In this document: piece after piece, positions 1 to 8,597 of the stretch
How the letters are laid out: each line of letters starts with the position of its first letter
Numbering within the stretch: position 1 is the first letter of the stretch
Translations under genes and position numbers: made by a program
The notes under the pieces: generated by a model
Told to the model about the DNA's origin: nothing
Databases searched by the model: none
What the model saw: the letters and a program-made list of their open reading frames with translations, nothing else
Assembly: GCF_002632825.1 (NCBI RefSeq)
Contig: NZ_NJAJ01000005.1
Span: 62,001 to 126,000, forward strand
DNA length: 64,000 bases
Source of the DNA: Xenorhabdus stockiae
GTDB taxonomy: Bacteria; Pseudomonadota; Gammaproteobacteria; Enterobacterales; Enterobacteriaceae
Direction: 5' to 3'

Positions 1-1876
1 GGAACTAAAAAAGAAATCCGGTTATAGCATCTGGCAGGAAAAAACCGTACCTGAGATTGTCACTACAGTATTACAGGGTGCCAATGTTAATTTTGAGGAT
101 AATCTCATAGAAAACTATCGCCCATGGGAATATTGCGTTAAATATAACGAAACTGATTTCGATTTTATTCATCGTCTAATGGCGCATGAAGGTATTTATT
201 ATTACTTTAAACATGAGAATGGCAACCACACTATGGTATTAGTCGATATGCCCCAAATGCATTATCCAATGCCGGGGTATGATACGATTAAATATTTCAG
301 TGTCGGTAGCATCTTCAGGAAATTGGACCAAGAATATATCTATACTTGGAATATTAGCAGTTCGACTATCCCCAACAGTTTCAGTACTGATGACTACGAT
401 TTTCGTAAGCCCCGGGCTAAATTACAGTCTCTCACTCAAACATCGCTCAGTTCTGTTGATAGTACAGAGATATTTATGTGGCCGGGACGCTTTATAAAAG
501 GTGATCAGGGGCAGTTTTATGTCCGTATACTTCAACAGGCTTCAGAAGCACAAAGTGAGCTGATTAATGGAACAGGCAATGTACTGGGAATGGCTCCGGG
601 CCACACTTTCACACTCTCTCTGCCTAATAGTATCAAAGGGGATGATTACAATGATTATCTGATTACCGGAGCACAATATTCATTTTATGAATCCGATTAT
701 GGCTCAGTCTTTGAGTGTGATAGTGATGACGATGATAGTGATGATGATAAGCCTGACAAAAATATTGTTCAGTTTGAAGCTATCCCCTCCAATGTCCATT
801 GGAAACCACAAGCCATCACGCTTTGGCCAAAAGCAACCGGTGTTGAAACTGCGGTCGTAACAGGTCCTAAAAATAAACCGATATGGACTGATAAGTATGG
901 CCGGATAAAAGTGAAATTCCGTTGGGATAAAACAGATAAAAAAGACGATACCAGTTCCTGCTGGATACGTGTGGCAACGCGTTGGGCTGGCTGGCGATAC
1001 GGCAGTATCAACGTTCCCCGTGTGGGAGAAGAAGTTGTTATCAGTTTTGTCAATGGCGACCCGGATAAACCTTTTGTTATCGGTAGTACTTATAACAATG
1101 AAAATATGCCGCCGTGGGAACTTCCCAAACATGAAACTCGCAGTGGTGTGATGTCAAATACCAAAAATGGTAAGCATGATCAGGCTAACTATCTTTTTAT
1201 GGATGATGAACCGGATAAAGAGTTATTTGATCTGCACGCAGAGCGGGATATGAATATCTCCGTTGAAAAAGATAAGACAGTCAAAATTGATGGGAAGCGT
1301 ACTACGGAAATTAAAAAAGAACAAACAGATACGGTGACAGGTAAAGCGAATTTCACCTACAAAGATAATCGGGATACGACTGTCAACGGCAAAGATACCT
1401 TAACGATTGATAAAGGGCAGCAACGAACCATTAAAAAAGGGCGAAACACCGAAATCGATGGTGGAGATACCTACAAACTCACAGGCAATTTAACTGCCAA
1501 AATTGATGGAAACTGGACTCAAAATATTACCGGAACAACGCTAATCAACAGCCCTAACCCCATTACAATCAAGAGTGATACTAATGTTATCGTGGATTGC
1601 CCAACGTCTATATTTTCTGCCAATATCGGCAACATAAGTGCCACCGGATTTAGTATTTCTGCCACGGGTTTTCATGCGTCCACCACTCACACTAGTGTTT
1701 CAGCCAATGAGCTTGTTACATCCGTCACAGGAATTTCCGTCGGTGTTACTGTCATCAATCTAAGTAAAACAGGAGTAAATATTACAAAAAATGATGTCAA
1801 AGTAGCCGCAAACGCACTTGCTGTTGCACAATCAAACATCCGACTCATTGCTTCCTCCCTACATTTATTTGTCTAA
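1..1876 (+). CDS. vgrG: T6SS spike protein VgrG (TssI), 5' end missing
   Basis: The frame is open from the left edge, so the real start lies outside the window; an internal ATG at 179 falls inside a conserved VgrG stretch (WEYCVKYNETDFDFIHRLM) and is not the start. VgrG trimers form the puncturing spike on the Hcp tube. Visible in order are the end of the gp27-like domain, an unusual Asp-rich linker (about 714-760), a gp5-like OB fold (about 835-1100, with KYGRIKVKFRWD and PRVGEEVVISFVNGDPDKP), and a long repetitive beta-helical tail rich in T, N, I and S that should form the needle. No enzymatic domain follows the needle, so this is probably a structural VgrG carrying cargo through the adaptor genes just downstream. 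Confidence 0.95.
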   Translation, partial: ELKKKSGYSIWQEKTVPEIVTTVLQGANVNFEDNLIENYRPWEYCVKYNETDFDFIHRLMAHEGIYYYFKHENGNHTMVLVDMPQMHYPMPGYDTIKYFSVGSIFRKLDQEYIYTWNISSSTIPNSFSTDDYDFRKPRAKLQSLTQTSLSSVDSTEIFMWPGRFIKGDQGQFYVRILQQASEAQSELINGTGNVLGMAPGHTFTLSLPNSIKGDDYNDYLITGAQYSFYESDYGSVFECDSDDDDSDDDKPDKNIVQFEAIPSNVHWKPQAITLWPKATGVETAVVTGPKNKPIWTDKYGRIKVKFRWDKTDKKDDTSSCWIRVATRWAGWRYGSINVPRVGEEVVISFVNGDPDKPFVIGSTYNNENMPPWELPKHETRSGVMSNTKNGKHDQANYLFMDDEPDKELFDLHAERDMNISVEKDKTVKIDGKRTTEIKKEQTDTVTGKANFTYKDNRDTTVNGKDTLTIDKGQQRTIKKGRNTEIDGGDTYKLTGNLTAKIDGNWTQNITGTTLINSPNPITIKSDTNVIVDCPTSIFSANIGNISATGFSISATGFHASTTHTSVSANELVTSVTGISVGVTVINLSKTGVNITKNDVKVAANALAVAQSNIRLIASSLHLFV

Positions 1877-1899
1877 TAATTTAACAGTTCAATATTTCA

Positions 1900-4479
1900 A
1901 TGAAAATCATCAAACCACTACGCTTAAGTCTGCTTTATCGGCCTTATCGCTGGATGCAGAAAAATCATCTCGGCGTCACTGTGATGGCTCTGACTGATAT
2001 GGGCACAACTCCCCGTCTGAGACCGGAGCCGGAGCTTTGGCAACTGGCAGAAAAAGAACTGAAAACCTGTAATGGTATTATTGATCTTGCCATGCCTAAA
2101 TCCTGTGCTGAATTTCTGGCGACAGGTTATGCCTATACCCATCATCAGACTGATAAAACCGCCTGTAATGTGCGTATTAAAGTTGATCAATTGGAAAAAA
2201 AACTGGCTGTTTTTGGTGATCGTTACTGGGTGGGAGGTACTTCTTCAAAACCTCAAGCCTTTGAACAAATGCGACTGGACTGGAGTCGGGCTTTTGGAGG
2301 AGAAGGTTATGATGATAACCCACACGGTATTGGTTTCACGCCGGAAATATTAGAAAACGGCACTAAAATTCATCAGTTACCTAATATTGAAGCCTTCCAA
2401 AAACAATTGTTATCTCCGGAAGATACTCCCGAACCCTCTAGTTTTTGCCCTTTGGATTTTACATGGCCACGCCGGTTTGAACGCATCGGTAAGCAATATG
2501 ATAAGGAGTGGCTAGAAAACGAATTTCCGGGATATGCCCATGATATTGACTGGCGGTTATTTAATGCCGCACCACAAGATCAGTGGTGGGAGCAACTGCC
2601 TGCCCTGCCGATTAAAGCTGCATGGCGGATTGAGAACATGCATCCGAAAAAACCGGTGCAGGAAGGCCGTCTGCCAGCATGGAATGTGCGCTGTTTTATC
2701 AGACGGCTACGTCTTAATGAAGAGATTGACGAAGAAATTGTCATGCGCCAGACAACCGTATGGTTCTTTCCTCATCTGGAGCAAATGCTCCTGATATGGC
2801 ACGGAAGTACACGGATAAATGAAGATGATGCAGCCGATGTATTACAGATGATATCCGCGCTGGAACATCAGGATAGCCTACTACCCGCCAGTCATTATCT
2901 GGCGGTGGCCAAACAGCGCACGGACAAAGAAAAAGGGGTGTTGTACACGTTCAGGGAAAAAGATCTTATTCCTGAGGACATTATCGGCTCATGGATAGAT
3001 ACAGAGTCCTCAGTAGAAAGCAGCCCGATACAGGAATCGATACTTAGGCGTCAAAAGCTCCTCCATGAACAGCAAGCTGCACGTTTAGCTGAACAGGGTT
3101 ATGATATCAATACAATGATCCCACCCACTTCTCCGGTCGCAGTACCTTCAACCAGTCCCCGACTGGATGAACTACCAGAATTCATGGAAAAAATCGAACA
3201 GGAGGCCGATCAAAAAAAAGCCGAAGCCGAGCTGAAACAAACAGAGATAACCGCCAAAGCAAAAGAACAGGGTATCGATACGTATTTATCTCTTCCAGAG
3301 AGTAATACCAAAGGACCGGAAGGAATTTATTCAACACGGGATATATTGCGTAAGCAACAGCAGCACACCGGATTGAACGATCAAGAACTGGCACAAATTG
3401 AACAGTCGCTACGTGATACCTATTTTTTGTCGGTGCAATCCCAGAGTCCTGCTTTGCGACTGAAGGGGGAATTATCAGAAATCATCCGCAAACGGGCACA
3501 AAAAATTATGGCACAAGGTGGTAATTTCAGTGGCATGGATTTTACTGGTGCAGATTTATCTAACATGGATCTACGTGGCGCAAACTTTTCCGGCGCATTA
3601 TTGGAAAGTGCCTGTTTTAATCACAGCCAACTGGATAAAGTGGATTTCAGTGAAGCAATGCTGGCCAGAGCAGAATTCTGCCATACTTCCCTGTCTGGTG
3701 TGAAACTGGATAAAGCGAATCTGGTACTGGCTAAATGTGAGCGAAGTGACTTTTCCAATACCGATTTCAAAGAGGTCCAATTGCAGGAAGCCCTATTTGA
3801 TCACTGTCAATTTAACCACTCCACATTCACCGATCTTTTACTGAGACAGGTTTTTATTACACATGGTGATTTTCACTCTTCACAATGGAATAACTGCACA
3901 CTGACAGAACTGGAATTACCCGCTCTCAGCTTTAATCACGCAACGCTGAATAAAGTCACTTTTCTTAAGTGCAAACTGGAACAAGCCGTTTTTGATGAAG
4001 CACAATGTGAAAGTTGTTCATGGGTAGAAACGGAAGTCAATCACATCCGGTTCTGTTCGGCAAGTCTGTTGAATTGTGCTTTTGTGATGAACAGTACGCT
4101 TAATCAGGCTGATTTTACTCAGGCAATACTGACTGAGTGTAATTTGCGTCAGATGCCGTTGGTTCAGGCCCGATTTCATTCCGCTATACTGAATAACAGC
4201 GATTTGAGTGAAGCTGACTGTCGGTCAGCAGATATGCAACATCTGAATGCAACAAAAAGCATTTTCATCAGAACCGATTTTCGGGAGGCTCTGCTGAATA
4301 ATGCCAACCTGATGGGTGCTCTGATGCAGAAATGTAGCCTGCATGGTACTGATTTACGCGGCGCGAATTTATTCCGGGCCGATATGTCTCAGTCTATCAT
4401 TGATGATTCAACCCAGTTTGAAGGTGCCTATCTGCAAGGTATCAAAACCTTACCTAAACGCGATAAGGAAGTGATATGA
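1900..4479 (+). CDS. DUF2169 adaptor-like protein fused to pentapeptide repeats
   Basis: 859 residues. The N-terminal ~300 residues match the DUF2169 family, members of which act as T6SS effector adaptors (for example in Agrobacterium). A charged helical linker with Pro/Ser-rich stretches follows (about 340-535). From about residue 540 to 845 lie A(D/N)L/F-type pentapeptide repeats, such as FTGADLSNMDLRGANFSG, predicted to fold as a right-handed quadrilateral beta-helix. The start is 23 bases after vgrG with no strong ribosome binding site, and the stop overlaps the next gene by 4 bases (ATGA), implying translational coupling. Position between VgrG and a PAAR-like gene suggests a role in loading or building the spike tip. 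A solenoid acting as cargo is an alternative that the sequence cannot decide. Confidence 0.85.
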   Translation: MKIIKPLRLSLLYRPYRWMQKNHLGVTVMALTDMGTTPRLRPEPELWQLAEKELKTCNGIIDLAMPKSCAEFLATGYAYTHHQTDKTACNVRIKVDQLEKKLAVFGDRYWVGGTSSKPQAFEQMRLDWSRAFGGEGYDDNPHGIGFTPEILENGTKIHQLPNIEAFQKQLLSPEDTPEPSSFCPLDFTWPRRFERIGKQYDKEWLENEFPGYAHDIDWRLFNAAPQDQWWEQLPALPIKAAWRIENMHPKKPVQEGRLPAWNVRCFIRRLRLNEEIDEEIVMRQTTVWFFPHLEQMLLIWHGSTRINEDDAADVLQMISALEHQDSLLPASHYLAVAKQRTDKEKGVLYTFREKDLIPEDIIGSWIDTESSVESSPIQESILRRQKLLHEQQAARLAEQGYDINTMIPPTSPVAVPSTSPRLDELPEFMEKIEQEADQKKAEAELKQTEITAKAKEQGIDTYLSLPESNTKGPEGIYSTRDILRKQQQHTGLNDQELAQIEQSLRDTYFLSVQSQSPALRLKGELSEIIRKRAQKIMAQGGNFSGMDFTGADLSNMDLRGANFSGALLESACFNHSQLDKVDFSEAMLARAEFCHTSLSGVKLDKANLVLAKCERSDFSNTDFKEVQLQEALFDHCQFNHSTFTDLLLRQVFITHGDFHSSQWNNCTLTELELPALSFNHATLNKVTFLKCKLEQAVFDEAQCESCSWVETEVNHIRFCSASLLNCAFVMNSTLNQADFTQAILTECNLRQMPLVQARFHSAILNNSDLSEADCRSADMQHLNATKSIFIRTDFREALLNNANLMGALMQKCSLHGTDLRGANLFRADMSQSIIDDSTQFEGAYLQGIKTLPKRDKEVI

Positions 4480-5540
4480 ATTCACTGTCAGCAGATGAAC
4501 TGATCGCAAAAATCAAACAGGGTGACATCATTGAAAAAGTCAGTCTGGCACATATCTCACTGGCCCAGCGGGATTTAACCGACGGAATATTCAAAGAAGT
4601 CGATTTTTCCGGTACTGATTTTTCCCACGCTCAACTGAAAGATACCATTTTTTCCGCCTGTCAGTTCAAAGAGGCAACATTCGATTCCACCCTCTTCGAA
4701 CATAGTGTTTTTGAACAGTGCAGTCTGGCAAGTGCCACCTTCGATAAAAGTCACATAAACAACAGCCTGTTTAATCAATGTGATTTAAAGAAAACCCGCT
4801 TTACAGAAACAATACAGAACGACTCTCAATTTACCTCAAGTATTCTGCAAGAAGCCGATTTCAATCACAGCGATCTTAAACGAATTGCCTTTATTGACTC
4901 ATCGCTTGATCAGGCACGCATCACTTCCAGCGATCTTTTTCTGGTTACCTTTTTTCGCCAGAATTTACGGAAAACGCACTTTTCTGCCAGTAAATTCACG
5001 AAAGCGGTTTTTTTTGAATGTGACCTGCGTGGTCAGGACTATCAACAACAACAATTTCAGGAATGTCAATTTACCGGTTGTCAGCTTGAAGCCGTGAATT
5101 TCAGTCATGCCAGATTAACCAACTGTAACTTCAAAGGAGCGGGGTTACAGGGGGCAGTATTATCGAATGTTAACGCGACCCAATCCCTATTTATCGAAGC
5201 GGATTTGACTCGGGCACATTGCAGCAACAGCTTATTTATCCAGTCTATTTTTGTCAGTGCCTGTCTCGAATCCGCTGACTTCAGACAAAGCCAGCTAACA
5301 CAGGCCATTATGCACAAAGTTCATGCCGTCAATGCCCAGTTTACCGGTGCTGACATGACCTATGCCGATCTTTCCTACGCCAATGTCAGCAACAGTGATT
5401 TTCGTACCACGCATTTTATGCGAACACTTTTTCATCGTGCTGAACAGGCTGGGGCATTGTTCTCCGATCGTAATGGCATTCTGGAAAATGATCCTGAACT
5501 GTTTGCCGCCGAAGAGTGGGAGCTACAACGCAAGATTTAA
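4476..5540 (+). CDS. Pentapeptide repeat protein of the T6SS spike module
   Basis: 354 residues, almost entirely pentapeptide repeats from about residue 28 to 330 (DLTDGIFKEVDFSGTDFSHAQL and similar), with no signal peptide, membrane segment or recognisable enzyme domain. It overlaps the DUF2169 gene by 4 bases and is followed 14 bases later by the DUF3540 gene, so the genes are probably co-translated. It looks like a paralogue of the C-terminal half of the preceding protein, as if one solenoid had been duplicated and separated from DUF2169. Pentapeptide solenoids can be structural or can mimic DNA (the Qnr/MfpA type). A structural spike role is favoured from context, but function is not established. 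Confidence 0.8.
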   Translation: MNSLSADELIAKIKQGDIIEKVSLAHISLAQRDLTDGIFKEVDFSGTDFSHAQLKDTIFSACQFKEATFDSTLFEHSVFEQCSLASATFDKSHINNSLFNQCDLKKTRFTETIQNDSQFTSSILQEADFNHSDLKRIAFIDSSLDQARITSSDLFLVTFFRQNLRKTHFSASKFTKAVFFECDLRGQDYQQQQFQECQFTGCQLEAVNFSHARLTNCNFKGAGLQGAVLSNVNATQSLFIEADLTRAHCSNSLFIQSIFVSACLESADFRQSQLTQAIMHKVHAVNAQFTGADMTYADLSYANVSNSDFRTTHFMRTLFHRAEQAGALFSDRNGILENDPELFAAEEWELQRKI

Positions 5541-5554
5541 TCAGGAGAACTAAA

Positions 5555-6181
5555 ATGTCAGAACTTTCTTACGCGTCCTATACACTTTCTTCGCCTTTGC
5601 TTACGGATGAACCTTCACAACAGGTTGCCGGACAGGTTATCAACCGCCTTCAGGATGGTAGCTTGATGGTAGAAAGCCACAGCCGGGGATGGCATTGCCG
5701 ACGGGCTGCCAGTTGTTTACTGACACCTGAACTGGGTGATACCGTCTTACTCACAAAAGTGGAGGGGAAACTCTGGGTGCTGGCTATATTAGAACGCCCT
5801 GAACAACAACAATCGGCAGAAATCAGCGTACCCGGTGATTTGACTATTGCACCTCATGGCAATTTACATTTAAACAGCGAAGGATTGCATATTGATGCCA
5901 ACGATGGGCAATGCCATATCAAGAAAATGCAATACACGGGTGAATCTCTCTCTGCCTGGGTGTCAGTGACCCAATTGGTTGGCAATAAACTTGAATCAGT
6001 CTGGCAGACCGTTACACAACTCAGTCACCGCCTGTTTCGTCATACCACACAGACAGAGCAAGTACGGGCGGGTCAGTTAGATATGCAGGCTGAAAACTAC
6101 CTGCGTCTGCATGCCCAAAATACCATGATGTCAGCAAAAGCCATTACCAAAATAGATGCTGAACAAATTCATATTGGTTAA
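5555..6181 (+). CDS. DUF3540 family T6SS accessory protein
   Basis: 208 residues. The ATG at 5555 is chosen because AGGAG lies 8 bases upstream and the protein then starts MSELSYAS; an in-frame upstream start would overlap the preceding gene. The sequence resembles DUF3540 proteins, which accompany DUF2169 and DUF4150 genes in T6SS loci. Residues 25-90 look like a small beta-barrel or OB-like fold (GQVINRLQDGSLMVES, GDTVLLTKVEGKLWVLAIL). The C-terminal part is repetitive beta-strand rich (LDMQAENYLRLHAQNTMMSAKAITKIDAEQIHIG), much like a VgrG needle. It could therefore extend or cap the spike; this is inference, and the family has no assigned biochemical activity that I know of. Confidence 0.8.
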   Translation: MSELSYASYTLSSPLLTDEPSQQVAGQVINRLQDGSLMVESHSRGWHCRRAASCLLTPELGDTVLLTKVEGKLWVLAILERPEQQQSAEISVPGDLTIAPHGNLHLNSEGLHIDANDGQCHIKKMQYTGESLSAWVSVTQLVGNKLESVWQTVTQLSHRLFRHTTQTEQVRAGQLDMQAENYLRLHAQNTMMSAKAITKIDAEQIHIG

Positions 6182-6190
6182 GGAGATATT

Positions 6191-6580
6191 ATGTTTGCCA
6201 ATACTCAAAGCGGGGGGATGGATCTGGCTACCCCTGATGTCTGTATGACTCCCCCTTTTTCAACACCTATACCGTATCCCAATATGGCTCAGGGACCTAC
6301 CGGTATTACGAATGCCATGAACATTTTATTTGCAGGAGCACCAGCCCATAATCTGATGACAATCTATCCCATGACTATGGGCGATAACGCCGGCGTTAAT
6401 ACTGGTGTGGCTTCCGGTACGGTGATGGGACCGGCACGGCATACATTAGGGGCGAATACTCTGTTAATCAAAGGCGCTCCCGTGACGCGACTAACCAGCA
6501 TGTCAATGCAGAACTCGACCAACTCTGTCGGCTGTCGTATTACACCAAGCCAAACCAAGGTGCTGATTTTATCAGCCTGA
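6191..6580 (+). CDS. PAAR-like DUF4150 spike-tip protein
   Basis: 129 residues, starting after an AAGGAG site and 9 bases beyond the DUF3540 stop. The protein matches the DUF4150 PAAR-like family: an early Asp-Val-Cys segment, Pro-rich strands (PPFSTPIPYPNMAQ), a central GVASGTVMGPARH segment, and a late stretch with GAPVTRLTSMSMQNSTN. PAAR proteins sharpen the VgrG tip and carry effectors. Many DUF4150 proteins carry a C-terminal toxin, but this one ends directly after the PAAR-like fold, so it is a tip without an attached effector. It closes the vgrG-DUF2169-pentapeptide-DUF3540-DUF4150 module, and about 160 AT-rich bases separate it from tssJ. Confidence 0.85.
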   Translation: MFANTQSGGMDLATPDVCMTPPFSTPIPYPNMAQGPTGITNAMNILFAGAPAHNLMTIYPMTMGDNAGVNTGVASGTVMGPARHTLGANTLLIKGAPVTRLTSMSMQNSTNSVGCRITPSQTKVLILSA

Positions 6581-6740
6581 TACCCAACTTTTCTTTTATT
6601 CCATACTGGCTATACTAAAATTATTAATAATTCATGAAATTTATTACCTTATATTTTGTACTGCAAAAAACGAAATATTTTAATAAATACCTTGTATTCA
6701 ATTAGTTGTATTTAATTAACTGTTGGGTGATAACTGCTGG

Positions 6741-7229
6741 ATGACGAAAAGAATTTTATTAACGTTTCTATTAATCATGGCAGGCTGCTCATCACAGCAG
6801 CCAGAAAAATTACCTCCTTACCAATTAGTTTTTAATATTGCACCAAATGTTAATGATTCAGCTCCACTGAAGATTGACGTTATGCTATTGAAATCAAAAG
6901 AAGAGTTTATGTCGGCAGACTTTTTTTCACTTCAGGGCAACGCGAAAGCAGCACTGGGGGATAAATTAGTCAATGAGGATCGGTTTTTTATCCTCCCTAC
7001 CGAACATGTCCGTCATCTACTGGAACAGAATCAGCCAGAAATTCATTACATTGGAATTGTTGCCGAATACAGGCAATTAGATGGAAAGAAATGGCGTATT
7101 GCTCTTCCGGTATCGGTACCAGCAAAGCCTCCGTTTTACAAATTCTGGCGTTCTGCACCTGACAAACTACAGGTGTGCATTAAAGTTACTGGCTCTGGTT
7201 TAACTCCTGACTTAACTTGTGCTGCATGA
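6741..7229 (+). CDS. tssJ: T6SS outer-membrane lipoprotein TssJ
   Basis: 162 residues. The ATG at 6741 is preferred over a TTG at 6723 because it gives a clean lipoprotein signal peptide (MTKRILLTFLLIMAGC) with the lipobox Cys at residue 16, and a GGGTGA site lies 10 bases upstream. TssJ (SciN family) is a transthyretin-like lipoprotein anchored in the outer membrane that binds the periplasmic end of TssM. The mature part contains the expected conserved strand pairs (LKIDVMLLKSKEEFMSADFFSL, DRFFILPTEHVRHLLEQ, IHYIGIVAEYRQLDGKKWRIALPV). It starts the tssJ-K-L-M-A run and is only 13 bases from tssK. Confidence 0.92.
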   Translation: MTKRILLTFLLIMAGCSSQQPEKLPPYQLVFNIAPNVNDSAPLKIDVMLLKSKEEFMSADFFSLQGNAKAALGDKLVNEDRFFILPTEHVRHLLEQNQPEIHYIGIVAEYRQLDGKKWRIALPVSVPAKPPFYKFWRSAPDKLQVCIKVTGSGLTPDLTCAA

Positions 7230-7242
7230 ACTGAAGAAAATC

Positions 7243-8589
7243 ATGAATAAATCTGAAAAAGTCATTTGGACAGAAGGGATGTTCTTACGCCCTCATCACT
7301 TCCAGCAAGCTGAAAGCTATCTGGAAGCCTATGTCCGTGATTGGGGGAAAGCCCAACTGCCTTATTATTGGGGTTTTCTGACTCTCGAACTGAATCAGGA
7401 ATTTCTCAATCAGGGGAAAATTATGCTTTCCTCTGCGAGCGGTATTTTTCCGGATGGAACTCCATTCAGTTTTGATGGCGCTGACGCACCAGAACCTTTA
7501 CAACTCTCTGAAAATCAGACCGATATTAATGTCATGCTGGCGCTTCCCCACTTTCGGCGGGGCAGAGAAGAAGTCATTTTCAGTGAGCAGAAAAATTCGC
7601 TGGCGCGTTTTATCAGCTTTGAAACCGAAGTCAATGACTTTAATGCCATGTCAGTGGGCAGTGCTGCTTTACAATTCGGCAAAATGCGCCTGCGCCTGAT
7701 GGCGGAATCTGATTTAACACCAGAATGGACTGCATTGAAGATTGTTCACGTAGTGAATAGAACCAGTGATAATAAAATATATCTTGATCAACAGTTCATT
7801 CCTCCCCTGCTCAACTGTTATGCCAGCCCGCAAGTAGCCGGGTTTGTAACCGATATTCAGGGGTTACTGGAACAGCGCCGCCAGCAGATAAGCCAGCGTT
7901 TATTACAACTGGGGCGACATAATGACTCTGAAATCATGGATTTTCTCTTACTGTCCCTTGTAAATCGCTATAGTGGTCAGGTAAACCACGCACACAATTT
8001 ATCACTATTGCATCCGGAAAGATTATTCAGCGAATGGCTGCAATTTGCCACTGAGCTGGCGACATTCTCCCAAAGCCGTGTTCCTGATGAAAATCTTCCT
8101 CTCTATGATCATGATAATCTGACCCTGAGTTTTAATCAGCTTATGTTCCATCTGCGTCAGGGGCTGTCCATCATTCTGGAAGAACACGCTATTCAGTTAC
8201 CACTCACCGAATACTCTCATGGTCTGAATATCGCCACACTACCTAATGCCAATATGGTGAATACATTCAGCTTTATTCTGGCGGTCCATGCTGAGACCAC
8301 TAATGAAACCTTGATGAGCCACTTCCCGGCTCAGATGAAAATTGCCCCTGTCGGACGTATCCGTGAATTAGTGCAGTTGCAGCTACCCGGTATTGCAATA
8401 CGAGCCTTACCATCCGTGCCGAGGCAAATTCCCTGGCATTCAGGATATGTCTATTTCGAACTAGAAAAAGAGGGTGATTTGTGGAAACAAATGGATAAAG
8501 CCGGTGGCTTTGCATTACACCTGGCGGGTGAGTTTCCCGGTTTAAATATGGAGTTTTGGGCTGTCCGTAACCAGCCTAAACAAAGGTAA
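7243..8589 (+). CDS. tssK: T6SS baseplate protein TssK
   Basis: 448 residues. The N-terminus reads KVIWTEGMFLRPHHFQQAESYLEAYVRDW, the hallmark of TssK (ImpJ/VasE). TssK trimers connect the baseplate wedges (TssEFG) to the TssL/TssM membrane complex. The ATG at 7243 is chosen so that the family motif falls at the usual distance; an in-frame GTG at 7219 would overlap tssJ. Length is typical of the family. tssK lies between tssJ and tssL, the standard order in many gammaproteobacterial clusters, with gaps of only a few bases. Confidence 0.93.
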   Translation: MNKSEKVIWTEGMFLRPHHFQQAESYLEAYVRDWGKAQLPYYWGFLTLELNQEFLNQGKIMLSSASGIFPDGTPFSFDGADAPEPLQLSENQTDINVMLALPHFRRGREEVIFSEQKNSLARFISFETEVNDFNAMSVGSAALQFGKMRLRLMAESDLTPEWTALKIVHVVNRTSDNKIYLDQQFIPPLLNCYASPQVAGFVTDIQGLLEQRRQQISQRLLQLGRHNDSEIMDFLLLSLVNRYSGQVNHAHNLSLLHPERLFSEWLQFATELATFSQSRVPDENLPLYDHDNLTLSFNQLMFHLRQGLSIILEEHAIQLPLTEYSHGLNIATLPNANMVNTFSFILAVHAETTNETLMSHFPAQMKIAPVGRIRELVQLQLPGIAIRALPSVPRQIPWHSGYVYFELEKEGDLWKQMDKAGGFALHLAGEFPGLNMEFWAVRNQPKQR

Positions 8590-8597
8590 CGACACCT

